64,000 nucleotides of DNA, taken from NCBI RefSeq assembly GCF_000204055.1, contig NW_006768775.1, positions 897,046-961,045 on the forward strand, written 5' to 3'. Origin of the DNA: Melampsora larici-populina 98AG31 (taxonomy: Eukaryota > Basidiomycota > Pucciniomycetes > Pucciniales > Melampsoraceae). The position numbers and the translations under genes were made by a program. This document shows positions 23,708 through 34,975 of the stretch, one piece after another. Positions within the stretch are counted from its first letter, which is position 1, and every line of letters starts with the position of its first letter. The notes beneath the pieces are model-generated. The model was not told where the DNA came from, did not search any database, and was given only the letters and a program-made list of their open reading frames with translations.

Positions 23708-25459
23708 TTAAAATTGGGTCACTTGTCTTACGCTTTTGTAATCCTCCAGCCAGGGTAAAAGGTCTCTCGGTATGTCTAAATGAATTTGTAAGAACCAAGC
23801 CCGTGACTTGTCTAAGCCCCTAGATAACAAGTCTGCGTCGTTGTTTTCTGTTTCTACTCTTTGTTGTTCTAATTGACAGTCTTCTGTAAATAGAATGTTT
23901 GTAATTTCTTTCCACTCTTCGTTTACCCAAAAGTCCCTAGATTTTTCGTTTCGTAATACTCCTTCGGTTGTTGTATTGTCTGTCAAGACCTTAAACCGAG
24001 CTCCTCCTATCTTACGTAACTTCTGTACCACTAGGAGTCCGAGTCGTACAGTCACTGTCTCCAACCACGCTATCCCGCGCTTTGGCTTTCCTTGTGGCGT
24101 TTCCCAACCATCTCGAAGCTTGAACTGCGCCCAATGGTTTCCAACGATGATTCCAATTCCGAAAGACGTCGACGCATCTCCTACCCAGCCTATGTCCTCC
24201 ACTTCTCTCTTTTTAATGACGTGTAGTTTCGGGAAACTTTTCAAGGCTGCTAGCCACACTCTCATGTCATTCAAGACTGACGATGGCATCTTTCTTCTTG
24301 CGAATCGATCAAACCATTCCCGCAACCACCTATAGTTATTTTGTAAGTAGCACCTTAACTGGGGGGCGATGCACGCTACGTGACATAGTTTGCCGTTCAT
24401 TTTTTCTACATCTTTATAAGTGAAATCTTTCTTTTCTAAAAATTCTTCCAGTTGTTTGATTCTTGCTTTTAACTTGTTTTCTGGTAATCTTACAGTTCTG
24501 TTTGACGTATTCCATAAGAACCCTATGTACTTTTGTTCTTCTTTAAAGTGTGAAAATTTTGTTTCATTTGTTTTTACGCCTAGTTCCAAACTGAATTTTA
24601 CTATGTCGTCCATGTTCAAAGGGTCGCTTGCCTTTTTAACTAGTAAATTGTCGTCCACCCACCTAAAAACTTCTTCCAGATTAAAGTGTCTCTTCACCAG
24701 TTCTTTCCAAGCATCCGCTGGACCTCCAAAGCTTCCACATCCAGCGACTCCACCAAAGGTTATTCTGGTGTCAACATAAATCTTTTTGTTAAAGTCTGAT
24801 ATTAAACGATAAGGCCACTGTGAAGGATGTACTGGGATCTGCCTATAAGCCTTTTCCCAGTCAAATAAGGCTATAAGAAGTTCTAGTTCTGATTCTGATA
24901 TAAAGGTCGAAACAATTTGAAAGTTGTCCCAGCTTGTTTTAAAATCGTTTTTGTCGACGAATGAATTTACACTTGGAATTAATTTATCGTTCTTCGGGTA
25001 TGATAGATCGTTTATCGGTCTAAAAGATCCATCTCCATTCACTACTGCCCCTAGAGGACTTTTTCTGAAGAATGAAAAGTATAACGCTACTGTTGTTAAG
25101 TCAAACGGCCCGAACATCCTTCCTGCTCTTACTTCTTCTTCCAAATTTGACTCTATCTTTTCTCTGGCTAGTAAAGCTGACTGATGATTGTCGGGCACAA
25201 AATGTTCCATTCCCATAATCTTGTGATCCGGTATGCCTTGATGAAATCCATTTCTGAAACCTTCTAATACAAATTTGTATTTCGGTAGTAGGCCTTTTGA
25301 CTTCAGTTCCAGTTCCCACTTTTCGACGTTCATTTCGCATGATGCCTTATCTGGCCATGGTTTTCTCTGTTCTTCCTGCTTTTCAACTTCTCCTTTTACC
25401 TGGTTTGTTTGTCTTTTGTTATACCCCGGGTTCTCTACGTAGATTGAGGCACCTATCAT
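23708..25459 (-). CDS. Ngaro reverse transcriptase / RNase H, 583 aa
   Basis: One uninterrupted ORF starting at an ATG. The reverse transcriptase shows motif A in FDWEKAYRQI (residues 199-208), motif B around GGVAGCGSFGGPADA, and motif C as WVDDN (residues 267-271), the DIRS-group version of YxDD. RNase H follows with putative acidic residues in WVGDAST (D428), AWLET (E467) and VLTDNTT (D494). There is no protease or DDE integrase, as expected for an element that integrates with a tyrosine recombinase. It copies the element RNA into DNA in the cell. All catalytic residues I can place are present, so it may still be active. Confidence 0.95.
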   Translation of the reverse strand: MIGASIYVENPGYNKRQTNQVKGEVEKQEEQRKPWPDKASCEMNVEKWELELKSKGLLPKYKFVLEGFRNGFHQGIPDHKIMGMEHFVPDNHQSALLAREKIESNLEEEVRAGRMFGPFDLTTVALYFSFFRKSPLGAVVNGDGSFRPINDLSYPKNDKLIPSVNSFVDKNDFKTSWDNFQIVSTFISESELELLIALFDWEKAYRQIPVHPSQWPYRLISDFNKKIYVDTRITFGGVAGCGSFGGPADAWKELVKRHFNLEEVFRWVDDNLLVKKASDPLNMDDIVKFSLELGVKTNETKFSHFKEEQKYIGFLWNTSNRTVRLPENKLKARIKQLEEFLEKKDFTYKDVEKMNGKLCHVACIAPQLRCYLQNNYRWLREWFDRFARRKMPSSVLNDMRVWLAALKSFPKLHVIKKREVEDIGWVGDASTSFGIGIIVGNHWAQFKLRDGWETPQGKPKRGIAWLETVTVRLGLLVVQKLRKIGGARFKVLTDNTTTEGVLRNEKSRDFWVNEEWKEITNILFTEDCQLEQQRVETENNDADLLSRGLDKSRAWFLQIHLDIPRDLLPWLEDYKSVRQVTQF

Positions 25460-25796
25460 TCAAGTGTGTAATGCTTCGTTCTGCGTCGTTCTCGCTCTTT
25501 GAATTGGGACTTCGTTCGATCTTTGAGCGGGATTGAAAGCGTTTGGCAAAAAGGGCAAAAAGATTGTTTCAATGTTCAAATTTCAAAAATTGGTTTGTAG
25601 GATAATTAACAGCAGGAACGACAGGTTAGAAAATGTATAATAAAGAATGGCTAAAGAAGTAAGTTTGTTATCTGGCTAAAAGATTTGTAAAAAAGGAAAC
25701 TCTAAAGATTGTCTCTGTTGCAAGTATTGGAGAAGGAAGGACAGTGGAAGGACAGCACAAGAATGGGGATAGGGAAAAACGCATGTATCTGATAAT

Positions 25797-27927
25797 TTAC
25801 CCTGCGTGTCTAGGTCTCAATGGTCCACCTCTCCCTCGGTTACCACCGCCACCACCTCTAAAACTTTGGCCTCCTCTAACGATCGGAGCCGTAACCGGCC
25901 TTTGGGGAAGGGCTGGGTTATGGACCATTGGCATTCTGACAATTGGTCTCGCCCCAAGGTGGCTCGTGGTCATTTGGCTGTTGAATGGTACCCCGTAGTC
26001 TCGTGGGGTTCTTCGTCTTTTCAGCGTGTTACTGTCTCTGAACTGATGATTCCCTTGCATCCCTGTCTGGTTTGCTTGGCTATTCTCCAATACGTTTTGT
26101 GTCAGTTTCCATTGATCTTTCCATTAAAATAAATAATGTTATGTTTGTTTAACTTACTACAACCTTTCCCCTGTTTCAGGGTCTTTGAACTGAAGTTTTC
26201 CTCCTAACGCATAGGGGTTCAAATCACCGAAATTCGACTCGTGAAATCGTGCTGATCTGTCCTTTGCCTGTTGGACCAGATTCGGAACTAAAGCACCTCC
26301 TCCTTTAACAGCCGATCCTTTCTTTCTGTGACCGAACAGTGCTTTCCTAAAGGCTATGTCATAACGTAAAGCTGTTATCCAGCATTCAGAGGACTTCTTG
26401 AGATCCATAACGTTTTTAACGTGTCCTTCTAAATCTTGAGCTAGTCGTTTAAAGCCATATAGTTCTAGATATTCCCGTAACAATCCTATGCCTTCAAACC
26501 ATTCTCCGAAGTTCAAGGTAAACTCTGATGGAGCGTTTAAACCTCTGTTTCTAGACGTCTTTGAAGAGGAAGATTGGCTGTCAAAAGTTACATGTTAGTC
26601 TTCTGCCTCTTTTCTTGTTCCATTGAGCTCAGGCTGTCTGAAATAAACGGGACTTCAACCTTACTTCTTTTGACTTTCGTCTCTGTCCTTGTTCACAAAG
26701 GGTTGAAATAATACCGTCAAAGGTATATGTTCTGTTAATTTATCTAGTGCGTTCAACCAGTAAGGTTGAAGGTGAGCGAGAGTAGAAGTGGTGTCTGCTT
26801 CTGGTTCAAAGCGTATCCCGTTTTCTTTGTACTTCTTTTCCGATCCAGATCTACCAGTTTTATCTCGCTTCTTCTTAGTTGTATTCTCCTTCTTTGACTT
26901 ATCTTTCTTCTTTGACGCTTTAGCCTTCGCTTTCTTCAACTTCGCTTTGAGTTTCTTCACTCTCTTCGCTTTCGCTTCCCTGTCTAAAAAGACCAAATCA
27001 CAACAAAAAGGTTCTCTTGGTCAATGACTTATCATTTTCCAGGTTTTGAATTCAGTGATTACTAAAGCAGGAAATCGTCGCTGATGCGTAATATCATGAC
27101 AGTGTGATGACGGAAATTCATCGTCTATTGTGAATGTGGAGGTTGTGATGGAATGGAATATCGACGGAATGGAGCTTCGTCTTCTGACGGAATGTAACGT
27201 CGTCTTATGGGAGAATACACGGATGAATTTTTGGTGATGTGTAGTGTAGGAAAAGGAGATAATGGATAACGCCCTTAGTCTGGGAATAATGAGGGATGTG
27301 GTATCGGAATTTCTTGGAATATTGGGGAGTTTTTGTTTTCCAAATGAATGGACTTTTCTCCGTAGTATAGATGGAAAGTATAGAAGGGAAAGGAGAGTTC
27401 GTAACCATCTCAATGTTTCACAAAAACTTACCTGAGGATGAAGAGGTTGTATCTGAACCATCTTCGTCACTTCCTTCCTCTGATGACGTAGAGCTAGCGT
27501 CGCTACTATCTGAGGATGATGAGGATGAGTCGGATGAATCTGACGTTGAATCTGACGGGTGATCTGGTTCGTCTTGTTCTTCGCCTCTGACATCTTCTCT
27601 CTCAAACCCGTCTCCTTTGTGCCGACCATCATTTGCGTGTTGCTCTTCATGAGAATCTTGTGATTTGGACTCGGCACCGATCAAATCAATTATGTCGGCT
27701 TGTCCTCCTCGGTCATCCTCTTTGTCCTCTTGTTTGTCAGTGTTTCTGTCTTCGTCCGCACCTTCAGCTAGGCCGTCATGGCCCAGTTCTTGACCGTCGA
27801 TAGATGCCGGTTGTACTGATCTCGCTGGGTTTGCTGGAGCGGCTAGACCTTGTTGAGCGTCTTCTGCTGGTACTTCTCCTCTGACTCTTCTCGCTGCTCG
27901 TATCGCACGTTTCTCAGCAGTTGACAT
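25797..27927 (-). CDS. Ngaro ORF1, gag-like, multi-exon
   Basis: The ORF starts MSTAEKRAIRAARR at 27927. Exon 1 (to 27432) ends in a long Ser/Asp/Glu tract. A long intron leads to exon 2 from 26983, a Lys-rich segment ending near 26661. Later pieces at about 26580-26157 (FGEWFEGIGLLREYLELYGF, then a positively charged helical domain) and 26090-25797 (Arg/Gly-rich, RGGQSFRGGGGGNRGRGG) complete it. An RGG-rich basic tail and a helical body fit an RNA-binding capsid-like protein, but there is no CCHC knuckle. Only the first donor and acceptor (27431 and 26984) are well defined; the other splice sites are estimates. Confidence 0.65.
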
Positions 27928-28167
27928 GTTAGAAGGTAGATAAGATTGACAAGAATTTGAATGGGTGCTTCGAAATAAGGTGGGAGTTTAAAGTAGAAAT
28001 TCTCAGGATAAGGGTTTGGAGTTAGATGTGATATTGTTCGAATAATCTAGACTAAGTCTGAACGATGTAGATTGAATATGTGTATAAGGAGATTTGATGA
28101 ATAAGGATAAATTGTATATAAGAGTTTAAATAAAATAAGATTGATTTTCGTAAAGTGAAAAACTGCA

Positions 28168-28545
28168 AAAAAACTAAAAGTAAGAAATCTTTAACTATTG
28201 AGATTAATTAATAGTAGATGATGTGATTTAAAATGAGATTAGAGAAGACTTGAAAAGATAATACGACCGGGGAACAAGGGTGTTAGATGCCTGGGGGGAG
28301 TCTCTACCTTATAGGGCTCTCGCCTCTTTATTAGAGGCGGAGTTACGGGAGTGCTTCGACCCATAGATGCGTATTGGGACATGTCGTCATCTAACAACCC
28401 GAAAGGTATTAGGTCTAGCCTTTTTCTCTATGTGGTCTAGACCAAGGAATCCTTTCCTCATCTCGGGGATTTATCTCTTAAGTCTTCTTGAAGTTACCAC
28501 CCTCATGGACATGTCTCACACGTCGTGCCTTATGTAAGAAGCGAT
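28168..28545. repeat. Ngaro repeat A1
   Basis: 378-bp 5' terminal repeat of the element on the minus strand, a direct copy of A2. It ends ..TAAGAAGCGAT, immediately followed by hAT1 exon sequence. Confidence 0.95.
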
Positions 28546-29866
28546 GAACGACCCTACATTAGCAAATTAATAGTTAGCAAAATGTAAATCTCTATAATCA
28601 CAACTTAGAATTAAGATTCACTCACTTTAGGCGGGAAAAAAACCCAAGGAGCTTCTTCACACCAACACTCCGAGTCTCATTATATCCGAGCTCAATCGTA
28701 GATCCAACAATCTCGATATTGGATCCTTGGGACAAATCCATCTCATCAGGGACGTCAAAGGGCTACAATTCAAACAATAGATCAGTTACATTCGTTCCGA
28801 TTGGTGGTTATCATACAAGGAGACATGGAAAGTAAGGTTAGCTTACGTCTACATTGGCTCGTTTGGCTGATCGGGATGTGGCAGCTGATGAGGATGCCGA
28901 TGGTGATCGGACACGCTTGCTAGTCGATGATCGAGACTAGCAAACAAAGCAAGCCATTTGTGAGTTTGATTATCACGCAGTACTCCATGGGATTCAGGCT
29001 TACCTTTCCTTTAGCTTGTGGCTTTGCAGCTGCCACACTACTTGATTTGTTGTTTGATTTCTTGTTGGTAACAAGAGGTGGGCGAGGGGAGAAACGGCAA
29101 TGAGAAAGTGAGTCCAGTTCTTCATCGGTAGGCGATGAGATGGTGATAGACACTCGCAAGTCTTCAGGGGGGACAATGAACCCTGGCTGAGTACAAGAAG
29201 GGCTGGGAGGTCGAAGTGTTCTGGTGCTAGACAACTTGTCTGGAATCTGAAGGTTATTGCGCGTAGAGCTTTGCGATGAGTTTTTTGAGAGAGGCATGAT
29301 AAAAGAAAATGCAAAAATCAGAAACGAAGATTGAAAAGATAAGATTGGATTGAAATGAAAAGAAAAGAAAACTTTTATGTATGGAAAACCTTGGTTCAAA
29401 AACTCGATACTCACCTTCTCAGAAATTGGAGAACTTGTACCAAAATGAACCACAATCCAGCCAAGGTCCAATTCGATCCGGAATTGGTGTGGGCCCAGGT
29501 GTGGGTGGCCATTGGTGATTGATTGAAATGAGTATCCAGCTTCTTGTTTTGTAATTGGATTGAGGGTTGATACAGGGTTGGTGGTGTGAAGGGTGGATGA
29601 ATCTATGTCTGTATATTGATATAGATCAGATTTCTATACAGATACCCGGTGCCCGGCCAGAAATGAAGGTTTGCTCCGCTATATAGCAAAAAAAACCTGC
29701 CGGGCTGGGTTTTGCAGCGGTAACTCCGCTATGGGAAATTCTGGCCCCGGAAGGCGGTGCACAGCCTCTGCTATGTAATGCAAAGGTCGCAGCGGGTCCC
29801 AGGACCTCTTTGAAACCGCTCCAAAACCGCTATATGTGGCAGAGCGGTTCCGGTATTGGTCTGATC

Positions 29867-31257
29867 AATGATCAAACCACATATCTGGGAAACAGTGCTT
29901 GTTTTCAAGTGTATTTTGTCTGTCTCAAATATGTACTTAGAACTGAATTTCACTCGGATTTGCTTTGTATGCCAAGCTAATGTATTCACTTATGAGTAGC
30001 AAGGACAATCATTGGCTCATTCCCATTCTTGAAGCTACATAAGCCGTATCTAAATGCAATCATTTGTACCAATGTGACCAGGACAAGGTACAACAAACAA
30101 CTCATTTTTGGAAGATGGGATAGGGAGCGTGGTGAAATTGATTGTTAAAATTCATTGCCTGTTAGTTCTTGATTTGGATTTTGGTCGATTGGTGGATTTC
30201 AACTGGTCGTTCAATTTTGATTGATTGTTCTATTGCAATCAATCGTTCTATTTCAATTGATTGTCCAATTTCAATCAATCATTTGCCTTTGGTCAATGCA
30301 TGTTTGATCTAAATTCTGATTCAAAATAATTGTTTTTCTTAAGGTGATTGGTCAAATAAAAGGTGAGATGAATTGACAACAAAAGCAATTTTCAAGTCAG
30401 AAACCAATCAACCATGGAGGAGATGAATAGGACAATGACTGACACAAACAGTTGGGCAGATCCCTTGTCCAGGAGATTGGTTTGAAGACTGAGCTGATTC
30501 CTTAAAGTGTTGTATGTCAATGGCAGTCAAAGTTGTCATGTGTAGAGTGAAGAGTGAAATGATATTCACCTGTTAAGAGGTGTTTGTGGCAAGACAGAAG
30601 TGAGTTGATGGGGATGGGGGAATGATGGGGGTCTCAAATCTATCAAGAAAGGTCCAGAAGTGACGTCCAGAAACATCTTGAAGGTGTCTAAGAAGCTTCT
30701 AGATGTCACTTCTTGACACTTCTTGGGCCCGTTTCTCGAGTTTTGAATACCATTATTGTGTTACACATGGTGTGGGGGTGGTCTCTGGGTAGCTACGTCC
30801 CAGCCAAGTATAGTAACTGTGCTGGTATGAGCTACCTGTGAGAATGATATCAGGCCTGAGAAGGTTTTAAGCCTCAAGCCCTTAACTCACAGAGGTGAGC
30901 CAGGAGCCTGAGGAGTGAAACCACCCCAAACTCACCTCCAATCTTTCTCCCCCTTTACATAGTTTGGCCTTCCATATCTCCCTGGAGAAACTTCCTGAAC
31001 TCTGTTTGATTTACTGCATCCCATCCACTGAGCAATGAGCAAAGTTCCAACTCTATTAAACTCTAAATGTACATCTCAAATCTGTACAGACGCCTCATGA
31101 ATTATCAATCCACTTACTTACTTTACCTCTGTTTGTCTCAACTCCACCTTGTGTGAGAAACTCTTATCAAAGATCATCAGACAGTTTCCTGAATCAACCT
31201 CAACCATTTCATTTCAACATCACTAAATATGGCTAATTCTTCTAAATCTTCCCAACT
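29867..31257. other. Noncoding, repeat-derived
   Basis: No gene. Imperfect tandem words of the type ATTGATTGTTCTATTTCAATC occur at 30185-30290. The right outer arm lies at 30660-30754. The remainder shows nothing assignable. Confidence 0.45.
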
Positions 31258-32070
31258 TTATATTTTCAACTCTTTCAACCAATTTACTGTCTCTCTCATC
31301 TGATTCATGTCAAACTTCCTCAAGTAAATCTTATGAGCATCCAAACTCCATCTACCTGCCTCTTTTAGCTTTTCTCTACTTGCTCCTAGATTCCATTGCA
31401 ATAAGGCTCCTCCAATCCTAAATGAGTGACCATATAACATTCCCTTTCTTTCAGATCAATGGAAGTTCCACATGTCCCTAAGCAACCTCATAGCCCCTGT
31501 CTTCCTATATTCTGTGACAGCATCTTCATCACCCCAAGCAAACACCAGTTCATTTCCCATTCTTGGTTCCAAAAGGTATAAAAACCTAAGCACTTTAAAT
31601 GCATCTAATTGTGAGTCTTGTCGCTGGATATGAATATATTGCATTTTCCAGGTTTGGCCGTCTTTGTGTTCCTAAGAGATATCTTTGCATAAGACCAATC
31701 CACCAACAGGACACATCTTCCCACACTGGCATCCTGCTCTCCTCATCATCTGTAACCAACTCTCTCAATCTACAATGTCCCCAAAACACTATCAACACAA
31801 TCACCAGAAGTACCAAATCTCTTTCTACTGTGACCAACAAGCCACCTACCACCGCCTTCAAATTGGAAATTAAAACAGGTGGGTGTACATGTTCTACTTC
31901 CTGTGATATTAACCCCACCATCTTTGAAGCCTTCAACAACCCTTTTACCATAACAGCTGATTTGTGTGGATACGGCTCCCTGTGAAATGTAAGCCACAAC
32001 TAAACACCCGCCAAACAAGCTTTCAAAGTTGTCGACTTAACTGGTTTGATCATCATCATCCACCAGTTGA
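31258..32070 (-). pseudogene. Degenerate tyrosine recombinase fragment
   Basis: Minus-strand pieces 31999-31595, 31644-31456 and 31440-31258 encode one eroded recombinase. They show an Arg box (FWGHCRLRELVTDD), then QLDAFKVLRFLYLLEP, then GHSFRIGGALLQ, then AGRWSLDAHKIYLRKF, which holds the HxxR, W and Tyr positions. A TGA at 31456-31458 interrupts one frame, an upstream TAG precedes WLTFHREP, and a frame change lies near 31640. The sequence differs clearly from the Ngaro copy at 22.3 kb, so it comes from another tyrosine-recombinase lineage. No reverse transcriptase lies beside it; it could be a Crypton-like element or a domesticated-type rust recombinase. Confidence 0.8.
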
Positions 32071-33167
32071 TCCCCTTTCTTTGAGGCTCATACTACAAAA
32101 TGAAGGGTGTGTACATGAGCAGTCAAAATTTTGATTGATTCTTTGATTCTAGACAGAATATGGGAAAGTTCATGGCAGAAATTTTTGTAAAATTTACATG
32201 TATATCAATCAAATTCAGAATGATTTTGGCAATATATTCCCTCAAGATTTGTCTTGGGGCAAAGAACTTCAGAAAATCAAACTTGCAAACACATTCAGGA
32301 ATTACATGTAGAAATACTGCCCACACAGGAAGGCTTTAAGGGAAAAAAATGTGGAAGAACATACTTTCAAAAGGAATATCAATTTTTTTGTGTATGTATA
32401 TTGATGAAGCTGGACGATATCCCAGAATCAATGCTTAGGTATAGTACAAAAATAGTATTTTTTGTCTGTGATTTTTTTTCAAACCTCAATAACTCAGTCA
32501 ATTTACGTCACAAAGGTAAATAAAGTATACATTCTTGGTGGGGAGATACAGGAGCAGGGTTGTACAGATTTATGATGCTGTATGACATCATCTCAATTTT
32601 GGTGGTATCCCAAGCACTTCTCAACAAATTCTCAATTGATGGATGTTTCCATTTGATATCCATTTCATGACTTTCTCATAAATTGCTCATAACTTGCTAG
32701 GGTTGGTGGGATGCACTGGCCTGCCAGTGACTTGTGATTGGGGGCTGTGATAGCTGTCAATACAGCTGGCTTTTGTACGCAATGACTGTCAGCAAAGTTT
32801 GAGTCCAAAATTGAGTTTTGAACCAGCTTTTGCCTGGCGAGTTAAAACTTGGCAACACACATCACCTGAAAAGTTACCAATAGTTCTCACAACAGCTGTA
32901 AGTGGCCATATGAGGAGCCACACTTACCATATATCCAAATCTCCCCACCCGGGTTTCTACTTTTGATATTTACCACATCTTATCTTTTTTTAAGAATTCC
33001 TTCACCATGTCTTTTTGCTGATTTAGTTTATCCATGGGCAACCTAATCATATGATTAGTACCAACATACAAGTTAAGAGCAAACTTGGTTTGCCCAAAAC
33101 CAGATTAAACCCTCAATAAGTACTTATATGGTAGGTTTTCTACTTATTATTATCCCAGGGTTTACAC
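32071..33167. other. Noncoding region
   Basis: Moderately AT-rich with no supported ORF or assignable repeat. Confidence 0.4.
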
Positions 33168-33286
33168 TTACTGCATTTGCATGAAAGCTTGTAAAAATTT
33201 ATTTATTTTCTCTGAAAAGCGCAAATTTGGCCCTGATTCAAATAACTACCCAAAGCCGGGTCAGCTAGATGGGGACTGATCCAATA

Positions 33287-34153
33287 GCGGTGTACAAACC
33301 TACAACCCAACATGAAAACCCATGAAAACCCAAGTTCTTTATGGGTTTTTTTATGGGTTATTTCACATGGGTTGAAATCAGCTAGATCTGACCACCCGTT
33401 TGTTGAAAAAAAAATTGAGTTTGATATAGACTCAACCAACCCCTCCCCTTCCTCGCCAACACAACACACCCAAATAACCCAAGTCCTTCCACAAAACATA
33501 TATATGATACTTGTCTACCTGATGTATGCTGATTTCAAAGTTACTCTCTCTTTGGTTTGTTTTGACCTTTGCAATACTAAGAATTCAAAAGTGATTGTTC
33601 TATTTCCAACAAAGCACAATTGATCGTTCCATTTCATACAAAAACTGATCTGTGTCGCCTTTCAAAACTTTGAGATGAGACTTTTGAAACTAAGACATTG
33701 TTTTCAATTGAAAAAACATATCATTTCATTTTAAAAAGATCCTGTCTAAGACTTAAGTTGACTTCTAAAGACTTGATGATACTTCTGAAGCATATTGTTT
33801 TCAGTCGAATTCAAACAAGATCATTTTATTTTAAAAGGAAAGAGATGAGGCTTTTGACTTGTAAAACTAAATTTCAAATTTGGAAGGAAAATGGGGCTAG
33901 TGGATGGAGTCATGGTTGAGGTGGATGCCAAAAGAGAGATGTGGAGACTTGGAGTAAGGTTAGGGCCTCAAGTGATGACTACAGAAGATCTACAAGTGGC
34001 CTGTGACTCTTTAGGTTGTGATGGGAGTTGGGGTGTTTAAACCTTTCCAGGGCAACCCATGAAAAAAAACCATCAGACAAACCCATGAAGAAGTTGGGTT
34101 TTCATGGGTTTTTTTCATGGGTTTTCATTTTGGGTTGTAGGTTTGTACACCGC
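33287..34153. mobile_element. TA-flanked MITE, 867 bp, nested
   Basis: Terminal inverted repeats GCGGTGTACAAACCTACAAC and complement run about 70 bp inward through ACCCATGAAAACCCA words. TA flanks both ends (33285-33286 and 34154-34155), as for Tc1/mariner-type insertion. Its left edge sits immediately inside the left arm of the 33168-35648 element, showing later insertion. No transposase is encoded. Confidence 0.82.
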
Positions 34154-34869
34154 TAATACCCCATCCAGCATACCAGTGGTTTTGAGCTACATCCCAGCTC
34201 AACACCATCCACTCATCCACCATTTTTGATCAATTTCAATCCGCGGCCAATTGACACTGTCTTACTTTGAGCAACTGGATATCTTTCTGGTTTTGGAATT
34301 GTATTGTTTTCAATTCTTCTTGACTCATTCTTAATCTCTTTATATTTACAAACTCATCTGTCTTGTATTTTCATTACTGATTCATTCATTCATTCATTAT
34401 TTATACTTCTCATTAAAAATGTATCTTATCTATCATGCAAATTATGACTGTTTACCCCTCAAATCACAAGTAGAAAGAGCTTCTTATCTCATGATTGATT
34501 CACTTGTCCCTTAATACTCACTGATTTCTACAGAATAAGAAGCTCAAGATATTTCAAATGAAAACAAACCTTATTAAGGTTGATATATCTGTAAAGTCTT
34601 TGAAAAAAGTATGTAGAATTATAAACAAGATTGATTAAAAAAAGTAGTACACAATGAAATGCATGTATAAGAGAAAAGGAACAACTCAAATACAAAACGC
34701 AAGACAAAACAAATGTAATATTCAAAAGAAAGCTGATTCATCCTACCCTGATTGAAGTACAATCACATACAAAAGCTTTTGTACAATTGGTTGTGGATGG
34801 TAGTGGTCCTATAACCTGAAGAAGAAATGGAGAAATTTGGTTTGTCAGTACAAATGGCAATTGAATGAA

Positions 34870-34975
34870 AGAAACAAGAAAGATTGAATAAAAGAAACAA
34901 AAACAATCAAATGAAAGAAACAAGAACAATCGAATGAAAGAAACAAGAACAATCAAAGAACAGAAAGGAGAACAA
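34870..34975. repeat. Imperfect tandem repeat, about 28-bp unit
   Basis: Four or so units of AAAGAAACAAGAACAATC(G/A)AATG in tandem within the 33-35.6 kb element. Confidence 0.8.

Larger units (their letters stand above)
21117..28545 (-). mobile_element. Ngaro-type tyrosine-recombinase retrotransposon, complete
   Basis: Split direct repeats define the element: A1 28168-28545, B1 21804-22034, A2 21426-21803 and B2 21118-21348. The A copies are both 378 bp and the B copies both 231 bp, each pair nearly identical. Read on the minus strand the order is A1, gag-like ORF, RT-RNase H, tyrosine recombinase, B1, A2, 77-bp spacer, B2, which is the Ngaro/DIRS-group architecture with a circular intermediate. 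There is no target duplication; removing the element rejoins the hAT1 zinc-finger exon in frame. The RT ORF is intact and the recombinase has one TGA. The near identity of the repeats indicates recent insertion. Confidence 0.95.
16950..29297 (-). pseudogene. hAT transposase (hAT1), disrupted
   Basis: Coding pieces on the minus strand are 29297-29004, 28936-28847, 28762-28626, a few bases up to the Ngaro, 21116-20691, from 20611 down to about 20400, about 20325-19900, about 19822-19763, about 18122-18031, 17965-17858, 17786-17289 and 17219-16950. They encode a Ser-rich N-terminus, a BED-type zinc finger (YQCRWC with a downstream HRDG..H), the catalytic core (VHDVWTT, TTDSGGNN, CYAHKL, KTRWNS) and the C-terminal dimerisation domain (SATSCACECIFSAAADI, then TMERL). 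Known function of the family is cut-and-paste transposition. Breaks are in-frame TGA at 20597-20599 and 20207-20209, the two large insertions, and probably a lost T in the T-run near 28640. The Ngaro splits the exon immediately before the zinc-finger cysteines. Confidence 0.9.
16616..29858 (-). mobile_element. hAT transposon (hAT1), interrupted by two insertions
   Basis: The left end reads CAATACCGGAA and the right end TTCCGGTATTG. Both are flanked by GTCTGATC (16609-16616 and 29859-29866); the last base overlaps the first base of the left terminal repeat, so the duplication is 7 or 8 bp, matching the 8 bp expected for hAT. Subterminal regions share GCTATATAGC-like words. The 13.2-kb span includes a 7.4-kb Ngaro (21117-28545) and an AT-rich insertion of about 1.6 kb (about 18123-19762), leaving roughly 4.2 kb of original hAT. 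The transposase reads right to left and is broken, so the element is non-autonomous now. Confidence 0.9.
16155..30754. mobile_element. Putative outer element with inverted arms enclosing the nest
   Basis: 16155-16243 (AATGGTATTCAAAACT, AAGTGTCAAGAAGTG, GACACTTCCAAGATG) recurs in inverted orientation at about 30660-30754. hAT1 and its target duplication lie between them, so the two arms may be the ends of an older non-autonomous element into which hAT1 jumped. I could not identify the outermost ends or a target duplication, so two independent solo copies are also possible. Confidence 0.45.

Noticed and set aside
23895..25184. Several plus-strand ORFs of 86-146 codons opposite the Ngaro reverse transcriptase
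   Set aside because: They are antisense shadows of an intact 583-codon RT-RNase H ORF.
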